Positions 35,042 to 46,341 of a stretch of 64,000 bases of DNA are shown in pieces. Position 1 is the stretch's first letter, and each line of letters begins with the position of its first letter. A program made the position numbers and the translations under genes. This stretch comes from Aspidapion aeneum (taxonomy: Eukaryota; Arthropoda; Insecta; Coleoptera; Brentidae), in NCBI GenBank assembly GCA_963576565.1, contig OY755039.1, forward strand, positions 73,240,771 to 73,304,770. The letters are read 5' to 3'. The notes under the pieces were generated by a model. It saw only the letters and a list, made by a program, of their open reading frames with translations. It was not told the DNA's origin and did not search any database.

Positions 35042-35167
35042 AACAAGAATATTTATAGGATTTCTTGTTATTGAATCAAGAAATGAAGGTATTTGCGGGG
35101 CGGCACGACGGGGGAGCCCGGGCCCCCACTCCTTTCAGACCCAGAATATTCTTTTGAAACCCATAAT

Positions 35168-36302
35168 ATAGTCCAAATTATACGCATTTGTAATGACGTC
35201 ATTTTTGTTTATCTTTGTTTAGTATAGGGTAAATGCTGGATAGTTGCCGCACTTTTTGAAAAATAGCTGTAACATCTGTAAATCTTGAGATTTTTTTCTT
35301 CAAAGTGAATCAATGGATAGGTACTGCGTTAAACTTTATTAAAATACAAAAATAAAAAATATATGTAAGAAAACATGAACATAGCAAAAAAAATTTTTTT
35401 AAATTGCACATTGCTGGGGGAGATGCCGCGTAAAAATAGAAGAGGCGCCGCTGTAACCATTTCTCTAAAAAACCTCTAATTTTAATTTTAATTCGAGTCT
35501 GGAACAGATGTTACAAACTGACATGTGACATGTAGCGATTTTAAGCATTTAATACATTGTAACCAATCCACTTTTTTAGTTGTTGTTGCGTAAACTTCCA
35601 AGCATTCCACGCAGCGTTCCTGGTTTTAATTTTTCTTTTTGGCTAGAGGTTCATCATCGCTGTCACTCCATTGAATTTTTTCTCGGTCTTCTTGAAAATG
35701 TGGCAACTGTCCTTTTTGTTGGGGGAGATGCCGCACCTGATTATCAAGGTCACAGATTTAAAACGCAACAAAATACGGCATGGCACCTGTAAACAAAACC
35801 CCAAAATACTGAATAAAACACACGAATGTGAAAAAAAAACTACCACATTGCAAACAACCACATTTATTAGGACAGAACTTAAAATTTTGCTAAGAAAATT
35901 TTACCTTACCGTCGTAAATTCAAGGATTGCAAGCGATATTTTAGAAAACAAACACGTCCGATGTTATAACCGTTCACTAAATGATGAACTCTGAATGTGG
36001 GCAAACTTGGTTGCCTATGTTATAACGTAATCATTAAAATACGTGAAAAACGGCGTCTCTCCCTCCGCGGCAACTCTCACGCATTTACCCTATTATAAAC
36101 AGCGGTGACAATAAACTTTTTAAAAAAAGTAGTGTCTATGATTAATTCATTTTTTAAATAGGCAGGTAATTGGTTATGTGAAGTATCCGTCACTGTCAAT
36201 CAAAAACATAATAACAAATATTGATTGGCAAAAATATCTACGCCATACGTTTTTTTCTCACCTGGTGACGTCATTACAAATGCGTATAATTTAGACTATA
36301 TG
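35168..36302. mobile_element. DNA element with 36-bp terminal inverted repeats
   Basis: The left end ATATAGTCCAAATTATACGC followed by ATTTGTAATGACGTCA is repeated in inverted form at about 36265-36302 with one change. Within it a second inverted pair (ATAGGGTAAATGC and AGTTGCCGC, 35225-35260 and 36070-36115) marks another, nested element. On the minus strand at 35640-35690 a fragment reading WSDSDDEPLA resembles the acidic stretch before the C-terminal zinc knuckle of pogo-type transposases, but this is weak. Confidence 0.6.
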
Positions 36303-36599
36303 TTTGTTTGTAGAATGTATGTAAAATTTTATTTAGTTCAGAAGTATATATTATTATATATTGCAGCGCACAAACGTTATCAAATTTCTTAAAATTCGTT
36401 GGTTTGTTTGACTAAAAATGTTTTTAAAATAAAAGCAAACATTTTGAGGGTTTTGGGTAAAAGCGCGTTTGATTAGAGATCACGCTGGGAGCGCCCCATT
36501 TAGGATTTGGATCAATCAAGGATCAGTTTGCAGTTGCTCCCACAGAGATTTGAGTCAGCAAGGAGCGATTTATGAGCGGTCGAGAGCAGTGTTGATCGT

Positions 36600-37310
36600 T
36601 GAAGTAAATTAAAATTTTGGTGTTTTTAATTTTTTCTTATAGTTTTATCATAGTTCCTATCAGTCTTCCAAAGCTCAGCTCTCTAGCGTTTCTGGAAGTG
36701 GGCAATGTCACTTTTACAAAACTTTACATTTATAGGGGAGGTTAATTAAAATTTTTGGGTTTTTTAATTTTTTTATATCGTTTATCATAGTTCCTATCGG
36801 CCTTCCAAAGCTCAGCTCTCTAGCGTTTCAGGAAGTAGGCAATTTTACTTTTACATAACTTTACATTTTTATGGGAGGGAAGCAAATTAAAATTTTGGGG
36901 TTTTAAAATTTTTTCCTATAGTTTTATCAAGTTTCCTATCAGTTTGCCAAAGGAGAGCTCTCTAGCGCTTCTGGAAGTTAATTAAAATTTTGGGGTTTTT
37001 AATTTTTTTTCTATAGTTTTATCATAGTTCCTATCGGCCTTCCGAAGCTTAGTTCTCCATAGGGGGCAATGTTACTTTCACATAACTTTACATTTATAAG
37101 CGAGATAAACAAATTAAAATTTTGGGCTTTTTAAATTTTTTCCTATAGTTTTATCATATTTCCTATCAGTCTGCCAAAGATCAGCTCTCTAGCGTTTCTT
37201 TTACATACATTTACATGTATAGGGGAGGGGAGTAAATTATATATTTTTTTTATTTTTATCAAGGGTTTGGTCATAATTTCTATCAGTGTGCCAAATTTCA
37301 GCTATGTAGC
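36600..37310. repeat. Second 142-bp tandem array
   Basis: Same unit as 26530-27480. The landmark AGCTCTCTAG lies at about 36677, 36815, 36958, 37183 and (diverged) 37302; one unit near 37050 is shortened. The downstream half of the host element (tail at 40961-41228) was pushed away by a foldback insertion. Confidence 0.85.
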
Positions 37311-38087
37311 ATGTCGGGAAGGACAGGGTGTCTCATTATATTTTTCCCACTCTTTTAGACCATTAATAATTGATATAGGAATGTACAACAAATTGTGTTC
37401 GAATTCGTGAAATTTTTACTTTTAAATTGCATCTTGACTTCATTCCTGATGCTTGCCATATTTGACAGGCGCTCAAATTTATAGTTTTTGTAAATTGAAT
37501 GCTCCTTATATTATTTAATTAGTAGATTAAGCTTGGAACATATTTTCCAAAAATACCCGATATGCCGTAGTTTAGAGCCATAGTTTCTGAGATATTAGCA
37601 ATTATTTTTTAAAATGTTAAAAAGATAACAGTACCGCTCTTGTGTTAATTTTAGTATCCTTATTCCAAATTATGTTAGTCCCCATGTATCAACAGTGACA
37701 ATGACATGATGTGACACGACATATAAACTTTGTTGTCGTTACCGGTTGTCATTTTGAGCGTCATTTACAAAAAATATTTGATATTGTCACTGTTTATACA
37801 TGGGGACTAACATGGTTCGAAATAAGGACAGTGAAATTAACACAAAAGTGGTAATGTTTCTTTTTCATCATTTAAAAAATTATTGCTAATATTTCAGAAA
37901 CTATTTATCAAAACTGCGACATATGGGGTATTTTTGGAAAGTATATTCCAAGCCTAGTCTATTAATTAAATAATATAAGGAGCATCCAATTTACAAAAAC
38001 TATAAATTTGAGCGCCTATCAAATACGGTAAGCATCAGGAATAAAGTCAAGATTTCTCGAATGCGAACACAATTTCTTTTATATTCC

Positions 38088-40899
38088 TTCTTCTTCTTTA
38101 AGTGCCATCTTCGTTCCGAAGGTTGGCAATCATCAAAGCTATACGTATCTTAGATACTGCAGATCTAAAAAGTTGATTTGTAGAGCAGCTGAACCACTCT
38201 CGTAGGTTACGTAGCCAGGAATGTCGTCTTCTCCCCACGCTTCTCCTTCCTTGAATTTTACCCTGTATTATGAGTTGTAACAAACTATATTTATCTCCGC
38301 GCATGATATGTCCAAGGTATTGCAGTTTGCGTTTCTTTATGGTAATAACTACTTCCCTTTCTTTCCCCATTCTCTGCAAAACAGCCTCATTTGTAACTCT
38401 TTCTGTCCAGCTTATTCTATGAATCCTTCTGTACAACCACATCTCAAAGGCATTAAGTCTCCGTATCTCTGTCCTCTTCAAAGTCCAACATTCCATGCCA
38501 TAAAAGAGCACCGAAAACACATAGCACCGCAAGAGTCTAATTTTCAAGTCTAACGTAAGGTCTCTCCCGCAAAACGCTTGTTTCATCTTCATAAAAGTTG
38601 ATCTTGCCTGTTCAATTCTACTTTTGATTTCTTCCGAGCAGTCATTATTTTGATTTATAATGGTGCCTAGGTATTTATATCTTTCTACTCTCTCAATAGT
38701 TTGGTTTCTTAAAACAAGGTTCACATTGGCTTGAGGCTCCTTTGATATAAGCATAAACTTGGTTTTTTTAGCGTTCAAGGTCAATCCTTGATCTTCACTA
38801 GCTATGGCTACTTTCTCTAGCAAAAACTGCAGATCATCCAAGGAGGTTGCAATCAAAACTGTGTCGTCAGCATATCTAATGATATTTATTACTCTTCCAT
38901 TTACTTTTACTCCTTTGCTTTCGTTCTCTAATGCATTTTTTATGATTTCTTCTGAGTAAATATTGAAGAGCATTGGCGAAAGCACACATCCCTGTCTAAC
39001 CCCCCGTTTTATTTGTATTGCCGTGGATTGCTGATTGTCGATTTTGATAACTGCTTTTTGATTGAAATAGAGCCTTGAAATGATTCTGATGTCTTTGTCA
39101 TCCAAATTTTTCTCCTTCAGAATGTTGATAAGTTTTTCGTGTTGCACTTTATCAAAGGCTTTGTTATAGTCTATGAAGCACACGTACAGTGGTTGATTCA
39201 TATCCATACAGCGTTGGCCCAGTACATTCACTGCAAACAATGCTTCCCTCGTGCCAAGTCCGTCTCTAAAGCCGAATTGAGTTTCACTTATGTCTTGTTC
39301 TAGTTTTCTGTACGTTCTGTGATGAATAATTTTAAGAAAAGTTTTCAGAGTGTGGCTCATAAGACTTATTGTACGATAATCGGTGCACTGTCTAGCGTTA
39401 GGTTTCTTTGGAAGAGTAACAAATGTTGAGACAAGCCATTCTTCAGGTATATGCCCCGAATCATACACCGCGTTAAACAAGTCAACCAGAATGTCAATGT
39501 GTTCTTCTTCAATGAGTTTAAGAATTTCACTTGGAATTTCATCGGACCCTGGGGCTCTACCGTTTTTAAGATTTTTAAGAGTGTATAAAATTTCCTCTTT
39601 AGTTATTTCTGGTCCACTGTTTTGAGGCGATTCTTCTTGATCATTTCTTTCATCATCGAACAAATCTTTAATATAATTTGTCCACGTTCTTATTTTCTCT
39701 TCTGTTTCTGTAATAATCTTCCCATCTTCATCTTTTAGAACAGAAATTTGCCTTCTTTTTTGACATCCAGTTAATTCCTTTACTTTCTTATGAACTCCAA
39801 AGCTATCATGTTTTCTTTGCAATTCCTCTATCTCTTCACATTTTTTCCGAAAGTATTCCTCTTTTGCTTCTCTGACTTTGGCTCGAATTTCTCTTTGTAG
39901 ACTTTTGTATGCCTCGGTGTTGTTTTTAGCTATTCGTCTTTTTTCCATCAACTGAAGGATATTGGTAGTCATCCATTCATGCTTTGCCTCTGGATGTTTT
40001 ATAAGGATCTCCTTACATGGCTCTAATATCGCTCGTTTAATGTTGCGCCATTTTCCATTCACATCTTCTAAGTGTATGTCATTTTTACATTGTTTTATGT
40101 TTTCATTAATTTTACTTTTCAGTTCTTGGTTTATGTCAGGGTTTTTCAAAAGAGATGTATTCAGTTGATTCGATTTGGGTTTATTTGGACATTTTTTCAG
40201 CTTTATTTTGACGTTAGCTATGAGGGGATTGTGATCTGAAGAGATATCAGCTCCTGGATATGTTTTAACCGATGTTATGCTGTTTCTGTATCGGTAATTG
40301 ATCAGAATATAGTCAATCTGGTTTCTAACGATGTTATCCTTTTTATCCTGGGGTGATTTCCATGTATAAAGACGGCGATTTGGTAGTCGAAAGAAGGTAT
40401 TTGTTACCACTAGGTCGTTTTCTTGGCTGAACTCTAAGAGCCTATCTCCTCTTTCATTTCTAGTTCCTAATCCGTATTCACCAATATATTTTTCGAATTT
40501 TCCCTTTCCGATCTTCGCATTGAAATCTCCCAGGACCAATGTAACATCTCTATTTTTCAAGGATCTTAGTACGTTATTAACTTCTCCATAGAATGCTTCA
40601 ATCTCATCGTCAGATTTATCTGCAGTTGGCGCGTAGATTTGAACTAAATTTAATTTACAGTTTAGCATATGCAGTTGTAATAACATAATACGGTCTGATA
40701 TAGGGGAGAAATTCAAGACTGATTTATTGATCTCTTTGGACACTATAATTGCTACACCATATCTATGGTGATTTTCTTTATTTCCAGAGTAATATATATA
40801 CCCATTAGTTGTAGCGTGTTGTCCTGAATCTGCCCACCTTGTGTCGCTGAGGCCTAAGATGTCTAATTTCAGTCTTTTCATTTCTTTTTCGACATTATG
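38088..40899 (-). mobile_element. RTE-type LINE insertion with 9-bp target duplication
   Basis: Flanked by TTATATTCC (38079-38087 and 40900-40908). The 3' end (low coordinate) is a short AGAAGAAGAA tail right after the stop codon, as usual for RTE elements with very short 3' UTRs. The 5' end starts inside the endonuclease coding region, so it is 5' truncated. It lies in sense with the host gene. Confidence 0.9.
38098..40881 (-). CDS. RTE-type LINE endonuclease/reverse transcriptase, 5' truncated
   Basis: A 927-codon uninterrupted frame. Residues 1-225: AP-like endonuclease (LGLSDTRW, QIYAPTADK, LGDFNAKIG with Gly118-Asp119, and SDHN at 215-218). A helical linker rich in Lys and Glu follows (about 260-400). 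The reverse transcriptase spans about 440-720: GRAPGSDEIPSEIL, CFIDYNKAFDKV, GVRQGCVLSPMLFN, YADD at 670-673. The C-terminal part has FSVLFYGMECWTLKR and LQYLGHIMRG. RTE proteins usually begin with a WNVR strand before this point. That segment is missing because the insertion is truncated just upstream, so the Met at 40881 is an internal one. The frame is otherwise intact, which implies recent arrival. Confidence 0.88.
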   Translation of the reverse strand: MKRLKLDILGLSDTRWADSGQHATTNGYIYYSGNKENHHRYGVAIIVSKEINKSVLNFSPISDRIMLLQLHMLNCKLNLVQIYAPTADKSDDEIEAFYGEVNNVLRSLKNRDVTLVLGDFNAKIGKGKFEKYIGEYGLGTRNERGDRLLEFSQENDLVVTNTFFRLPNRRLYTWKSPQDKKDNIVRNQIDYILINYRYRNSITSVKTYPGADISSDHNPLIANVKIKLKKCPNKPKSNQLNTSLLKNPDINQELKSKINENIKQCKNDIHLEDVNGKWRNIKRAILEPCKEILIKHPEAKHEWMTTNILQLMEKRRIAKNNTEAYKSLQREIRAKVREAKEEYFRKKCEEIEELQRKHDSFGVHKKVKELTGCQKRRQISVLKDEDGKIITETEEKIRTWTNYIKDLFDDERNDQEESPQNSGPEITKEEILYTLKNLKNGRAPGSDEIPSEILKLIEEEHIDILVDLFNAVYDSGHIPEEWLVSTFVTLPKKPNARQCTDYRTISLMSHTLKTFLKIIHHRTYRKLEQDISETQFGFRDGLGTREALFAVNVLGQRCMDMNQPLYVCFIDYNKAFDKVQHEKLINILKEKNLDDKDIRIISRLYFNQKAVIKIDNQQSTAIQIKRGVRQGCVLSPMLFNIYSEEIIKNALENESKGVKVNGRVINIIRYADDTVLIATSLDDLQFLLEKVAIASEDQGLTLNAKKTKFMLISKEPQANVNLVLRNQTIERVERYKYLGTIINQNNDCSEEIKSRIEQARSTFMKMKQAFCGRDLTLDLKIRLLRCYVFSVLFYGMECWTLKRTEIRRLNAFEMWLYRRIHRISWTERVTNEAVLQRMGKEREVVITIKKRKLQYLGHIMRGDKYSLLQLIIQGKIQGRRSVGRRRHSWLRNLREWFSCSTNQLFRSAVSKIRIALMIANLRNEDGT

Positions 40900-40960
40900 T
40901 TATATTCCTATATCAATTATTAATGGTCTAAAAGGGTGGGAAAATATAATGAGACACCTG

Positions 40961-41228
40961 TGCAGTAGAATTTTGATGATCTATACTTTTTTAATAATAT
41001 AGTATGTAATAATTCCGACATTTTTTTAAATTTCGTAACTATTTTATGGAAGTCCATAAAACTTGGAGGGGTTGTTAACTCTATGAAGATCTACGACTGT
41101 GCAAAGTTTGACTTTCGAAGATCATTCCAAAGTAGAGTTTTAGATAGGCCAAATAGGGGCTGAAATATTTCAAGAAAAGATGGTACAGCTGTTAACGAGA
41201 ACTTGGCGGGGCACTGCCGTGACAACAA
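40961..41228 (+). mobile_element. Tail of the second array-bearing, Helitron-like element
   Basis: Continues the sequence cut at 37323: GCAGTAGAATTTTGATGATC, AAACTTGGAGGGGTTGTT, then GAACTTGGCGGGGCACTGCC followed by GTGACA. It parallels 27475-27755 base for base over most of its length. The hairpin GGCAC/GTGCC is weakened here (GTGAC). Confidence 0.6.
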
Positions 41229-43300
41229 GTTATTGCAACTTTTTTAACGCATTTACTGCGTTTATTGGGCTTTTAAAGTTATCTCTAATACCAAAGGGGA
41301 GGGACCAAGGCTAGCAGAAAAAAACAAAAAAATATGTTTTTTGGGTCTCTAATAAGTCGAAAGCCTCATTTACCCATTAATTAGTCACAAATTCATAATT
41401 ATCATTAAACACAAACAAAAAATCTTCAATACATTGAAATGCATTAACCTAGTATAGCCAAAATTTTTGAACAGTCACAAGTTAAATGAGAAACAGAATT
41501 TTAACAAAAGTTGGGAACTTTGAACTTTTCTGCTGGTGATTGTTGAATTTTTGAATCTCTCGCCAATAAGTGTCATTTGAAAACATAACCTCAAATAAAT
41601 AGTTTTGAAGAATGTTTAATTACTAAAACAATTTTAAAAGTAAACTTATTCCTCTTTCTTTTTTTTAACAACACTGGTACACACACAAACTTTTTTTATG
41701 TCATCTTATTTTTCCTACATTTTTAGTATACAAAGAAACAGTGTGTGGTTTGGCAACATTGCATAGTTTCAAATAAGTATAATGATTGATTAAACAACCT
41801 TCCTTACCGGTTTTTAAAGCCCTCTAACATTCCTGGCTTTCCAGACGAGTTGAGCCAATTTTAGGACGATATTTAAACAGTGGGTAACCGTACCAGCCAA
41901 CCAAAATCTCCAATATAGTTAGTTGTGATTTGTGATGGTGCTTAATGAATGGGTAAATTGGAAACATTTTTTGGCCTTAATTTTAGAGATGTGATTGTGT
42001 TTCTGTGTAATGATAATCATAATTTTGTTACTTATTATTTTTTTTACATTTTTACTAATTTTTTTATAATTTTGACTTCTCTGGTTATTGTTTTCGTGTT
42101 AGTTCGGAGCCTAAGAGGAAAATTTTGGGGTTCGTCTGCATTTTCGCGTACCGTAATGAAATTTGACACAGAGGTAGTAGACACCTAGAGATGCCATTTT
42201 AGAAGTGGTGCTCCAATGGAACCCAGTGCAGGGCCCAGATACAGGGGCGTACTTGAGGTGGAACAGAAAAAATTTATAAATTAAATATGAAACTCATTTC
42301 GCGTACAGTTTTTTGTTTGTTTTACCTTATAGCTTGTAAATCCAAAAAATTTACAAAAAATAAAGTTGAGAAACCGGTTTTTTTAGGGGGGGTGTACAAA
42401 AGGAAGAAGGCCGGACATTGTTAAAATATTATTTGATCGAAAGTGGTAGTGTGGGGCATCGATTTCTAGGTAATTTCGTATTCTAAACGAAAATAGATAT
42501 AAATTAAGTCAATACGTCAAACTGTTCATGATATGTCAAAAACTGACACCTTAAATGTACCTGTTCTGAGATATACGCCAAAGAATATTAAAAACACCTA
42601 ACCAAGCCTAACTTATTAAAATTTGATAAATTAAGTAAAAGTGGAGTTTCTGGAATTTTTTAATTTTAATATACAGCGTGTTCAGAGTTAAGTCGACACT
42701 ATTACTTACTTTGTTAATGTTAAAGCTACAGGGTCGGTCAAATAGACAAAGTTGTGGTATTTTTTCCTGTGATTACGATGGTGATGCACGAAAAGAAAAT
42801 CAAATGACGAGTAGGTAAGTTATGATAAAACACATTTTTTAAATGGGACACCCGGTATACAGTTCAGCCAATAGAAAGAACATTTGGCATTAAACAAACG
42901 TTATCTTATGACTTTTTCTCTTAAAGTCAAAAATAACGAAGTTATAAACAACTTTCCTAATCATAGGGGATATGGGCTGTGATATTTAAATCTACCGAAA
43001 GCTGTCTTTGTTTAGAAAATCGTTAATACTTTTTGTATTTTTGCCTTTAGGAGAAAAAGTCCAAGGACATCTTTTGTTTAAAAATAAATTTTCTATCGAT
43101 TGAAGGTACTGTGTAACGGGTGTTAAAGTGAAAAAAAATCTTTAAAATTTCACTTTTTACTGTAACTCATGTACGCGTTTTTCGATTTTTTTTTTGATTC
43201 CAAAATTTTATGTCTTAGTGCAATTAAAATTTTTTCATGTTTTGGTGCATTTAAATGATGCCAAAGAAAAAAAATTATAAATTTTACGTGTTCAAATTTT
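41229..43300. other. Intronic sequence, nothing identified
   Basis: An open frame at 41949-42188 rich in Phe, Ile and Val has no known domain and is probably chance. No exons or clear terminal repeats were found. Confidence 0.35.
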
Positions 43301-44530
43301 TTTTATATATTGACAAAAGAAACACCCTGTATCTTCTTACCATTACAAAACTAAGTAACACAGTGCACACCACGTTAAAAAGACGTACCTCTAGTTATAA
43401 TAATTAATAAAATTAAGAAGGTATCTTAAACTGCCTTACCGGTATGAACAAAAATTTGAGACTACTACTTTTTACATGATTTTTTTAATATCACCCTGTA
43501 TCTTATAACCTATTACAAAATTAAGCAAACCTAAATTTTTTTGTTATAGCCTGTAATAAGTGGACACATTGTGCCAAGCTTCATTGCAAAATTCCTATTA
43601 ACGCAGTAGCTACAGTAGATAATGTAAAAAAACAGTAAAAATGACAGACAGCAAAGTAGTTGTGGCCCAGTATATACGTTCAGAAAATGGTAATGATGTA
43701 GCGCTTAATATAAAAATAGAGCTCGATGAATGGTATGTAAATGAGAATATAGTGATTACAATGATATCTTTATTTAACATATCTAGAGTTCTTTGACTTT
43801 TTAGCACTAAAATAAAAAATTACGAAAAAGCTTTATTGTGTAGTTACTTTTAAACACTCTGTACAAAAAATTTTATTTACGAAAATAAAAGCTGTACTAG
43901 TGCTGTTGTAATGTGCTGACTTTGAGTTTTCTATAGTGATTTGTAACGTCGTCATAAAAAAAAACTACTTAAAATGATCATAAAAATTTTACCTATTTTT
44001 AAAAATCACCCTGTATTTTTAACAGTTCAACCGAGCTCTTTTTTCTTTACATAAAATATACATAAGCGCTAACTTTTATTTGGTATATATTTTTTACAAT
44101 ATCGTTACGTCTAACAAATCCACATACTTTGCCATCTTTTTAGATTTTTCAAATTTAGAATTAGTTAATAAAACCACCCTGTACTTCGGCCGTGTCTATG
44201 TCACACCCGTCAAGCAATTTCTGTTTTAAAGAAAAATTAATTGTTTATACCCCCATTAAATTTTATCGCCGTATCCTGCATAACTAAGCTCCTGTAATTT
44301 TTTTTTTCTACTCAATACCCACACCATAAATTTCTCAAAAAAAAATATTTTTTTTATTTCTTGAAAGAAAATAAATCAATATAGATTTTTTTATTGCTTG
44401 AAATAAAAGTGTATATGTCCTTATAATTGGTGCCAAGTTTCATTGCTCTAGCTTTATATTTGATTTTTATAAAGAATTTTAATGAGATAGATGCAATTCA
44501 AAATAAAACACCCTGTATCTTTGCTCTGCA
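43301..44530. repeat. Diverged repeats marked by CACCCTGTAT
   Basis: CACCCTGTAT or a one-base variant occurs at about 43324, 43492, 44007, 44173 and 44509. The first two are followed by related text (CTTMTWACCWATTACAAAA, then TAAGYAA). Spacing is irregular (about 170-510 bases). This looks like several old inserts sharing one terminus, or a degenerate array. Confidence 0.45.
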
Positions 44531-45258
44531 CTGGGTTCGGGATGAGTACCACTTCGTAAAATAATACTATAGTGTTGTACTATATTCGTGCCAAGTATCA
44601 TTATGGTACGCAAAAATGCAGACAAAAGTGGCTTAGGCTCCGGACTATGTGGTTTAATCCACCAAAAATAATAATTGAATATGGAAATGGAAGGTATGAA
44701 CTATATTTTACAACGTCATTTAAGTGTCCTATTTGGGTATTTATATTCGCCTAAATTTTTTCTCATAACTGGGTTTTAGTTGCTTGTCTGGTCTTGTCGA
44801 ACTATTTTTTTAATAGGCATGAAACTTAGGCTTATGCCAGTGATTTCTCACATGTCCGCCTATATCCGCCATTTTGACTTTTATGCATTCAAAGGCATGC
44901 AGTGTTGGTCGTGTATAAAAAGAGTTGAAAATATTGTATCTTTAAATGTAAAACATTCTTTTTTTTTCGCATGGACAGCATTAAATAACTCGAAACAATA
45001 TACTTATATGGTTATTCGCATAGCAAATGACCTCTTCACGCTGTTAGATCCATGACTTGTGTAACACCCTACGTGTATATATATTTTTTAAATAAATAGC
45101 TTTTTAACATCAAACTTTGTCTTTCATTCAAAAAAATTACAAAACCACACAACAAATAATTTTGATCCGTTTTATTATACTAATACTCCTATATGCGACG
45201 TCCCATTTTATATTATTTACTGGAACAAAGATATTGGAGAAGTCATATTTTACATTAC
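44531..45258. other. Intronic sequence, nothing identified
   Basis: Two open frames (44572-44754 and 44780-45055) match nothing that I recognise, and they are on the antisense strand of the gene. Confidence 0.35.
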
Positions 45259-45391
45259 CTGGAATCAGTTCTTTGACGTCGGACGTATCTCTTTGACAGT
45301 TCTTCCATGACAAAGAGACTGAGGAAAAAAGTCTGTTTGGGTGGTCGAATTTCCCTCCTTGTAGGGCCAGGAACATCGTCGTAAAAGGTTC
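45259..45391 (-). CDS. Neurobeachin/rugose BEACH exon
   Basis: A 133-bp exon, acceptor TTTTTAG ending at 45392 and donor GTAATG at 45258. It starts in phase 0 with [20 protein letters not shown] and ends with [11 protein letters not shown] plus one base of a Glu codon that the next exon completes. The EPFT, GGKFDHP and DVKELIPE motifs are BEACH hallmarks. Confidence 0.95.
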
Positions 45392-45733
45392 CTAAAAATA
45401 TAATAAAATAAGCAAACAAAATTTAAAACCAATTTAAAGTAAATATTTTCGTACCAAAAATATTTTTGACAGTTTTAGTAAAAATCTCAAAAGATATATT
45501 TCAGTTGAAGTCCTCACGCTGTACCCCTATCAAAATGGGCAATTCAGGTATATTATTTCAGTAAGACTCCACACAGCAGTGAAATTATTAGGCATCAAAA
45601 CCTGCTTAAAATGGTTAAATCGACGAAATTCCAATGCCAATATTTTTTTTCAAAAGTGCTTCACGTAACTTATAAGGAAATGGATACTATTCGGCGCAGA
45701 GGTACAATTCGGCGAGAGCGAAATACTCAACGC

Positions 45734-45835
45734 AGGTTAGGTTGGGCTTATTTAGGAATGATTGGGTTTTGTTAGGCTAAGTTTGGTTGTGTTTTGGTTA
45801 AGTTTCGTTAGGTTTGTTTTGGTGTAAATTGGTAT
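45734..45835 (+). repeat. Degenerate TTAGG-like tract
   Basis: GGTTAGGTTGGGC at 45735-45747, then TTAGG, GTTAGGC and GTTAGGTTTG spaced over about 90 bases. It resembles the insect telomere repeat TTAGG in decayed form. Chance or a repeat rich in GGTT is also possible. Confidence 0.3.
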
Positions 45836-46160
45836 ACTGTATTTTTAAATGCGCCTAGTATACGAATATATCGAATCCCTTTCCATTGGTGGTTTTCTTA
45901 AATTACGGCGCGGCGCCGACTGGAACTGGCCTATTCAGGCCTAAAATCCATTTTTTAAACAGGGATGGGCATAGTTTTGCAACGGATTTAGATTCTACGC
46001 AAGAAAATACGTACTTTTTATTAAAAAATTTTTTTCTAAAATAATATTTGTTAAATTTATGGTCGGCCGTATTTGAAAAACGAACTCCATGCATGAATAG
46101 ACCACTTATGGTCGACACCGGAAGTTGAAAATAGCTACCAGCAATCAAAAACGCATATTC

Positions 46161-46333
46161 CAAGCGCGGATTTCAGGGGAGGGGGGGTAGCGTGGTAATT
46201 AGCCCCCGCCTAGAACAAAAAATATGAACATTTTGTTATTGATTAAAGCGAAAGTAGGTGAATTACACCCCCCCCCCCTAGGAAAAAAATATATTCGTCG
46301 ACTATTACTCAACCCCCCCCAGATCCGCGCTTG
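46161..46333. mobile_element. hAT-type MITE, 173 bp
   Basis: Ends CAAGCGCGGAT and its complement. The flanks GCATATTC (46153-46160) and GCGTATTC (46334-46341) match in 7 of 8 bases. The inside carries G-run and C-run blocks (ten Cs at about 46267). An 8-bp duplication and CA-start fit hAT. Confidence 0.75.
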
Positions 46334-46341
46334 GCGTATTC

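Larger units (their letters stand above)
37324..40960. mobile_element. Foldback element split by an RTE-type LINE
   Basis: The left end CAGGGTGTCTCATTATATTT at 37324 is mirrored at 40934-40960. The left arm runs to about 37715. The right arm is 37790-38087 plus 40909-40960, interrupted by the LINE at 38088-40899. Paired landmarks: CCATTAATAATTGATATAGG, ATGCTCCTTATATTATTTAA, TCCCCATGTATMAACAGTGA. The centre is near 37750. It sits in the array-bearing element: its flanks join to give GGAAGGA and GCAGTAGAAT, as in the undisturbed copy at 27470-27485. Confidence 0.85.

Noticed and set aside
35580..35994. Open frames in the 35-36 kb element as its transposase
   Set aside because: Plus-strand frames have no catalytic motif. 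Only a short minus-strand acidic fragment is suggestive, which is too little for a call.
41949..42188. Hydrophobic open frame as a small membrane protein
   Set aside because: No homologue recognised, no context, antisense to the gene, and composition typical of A+T-rich intron.
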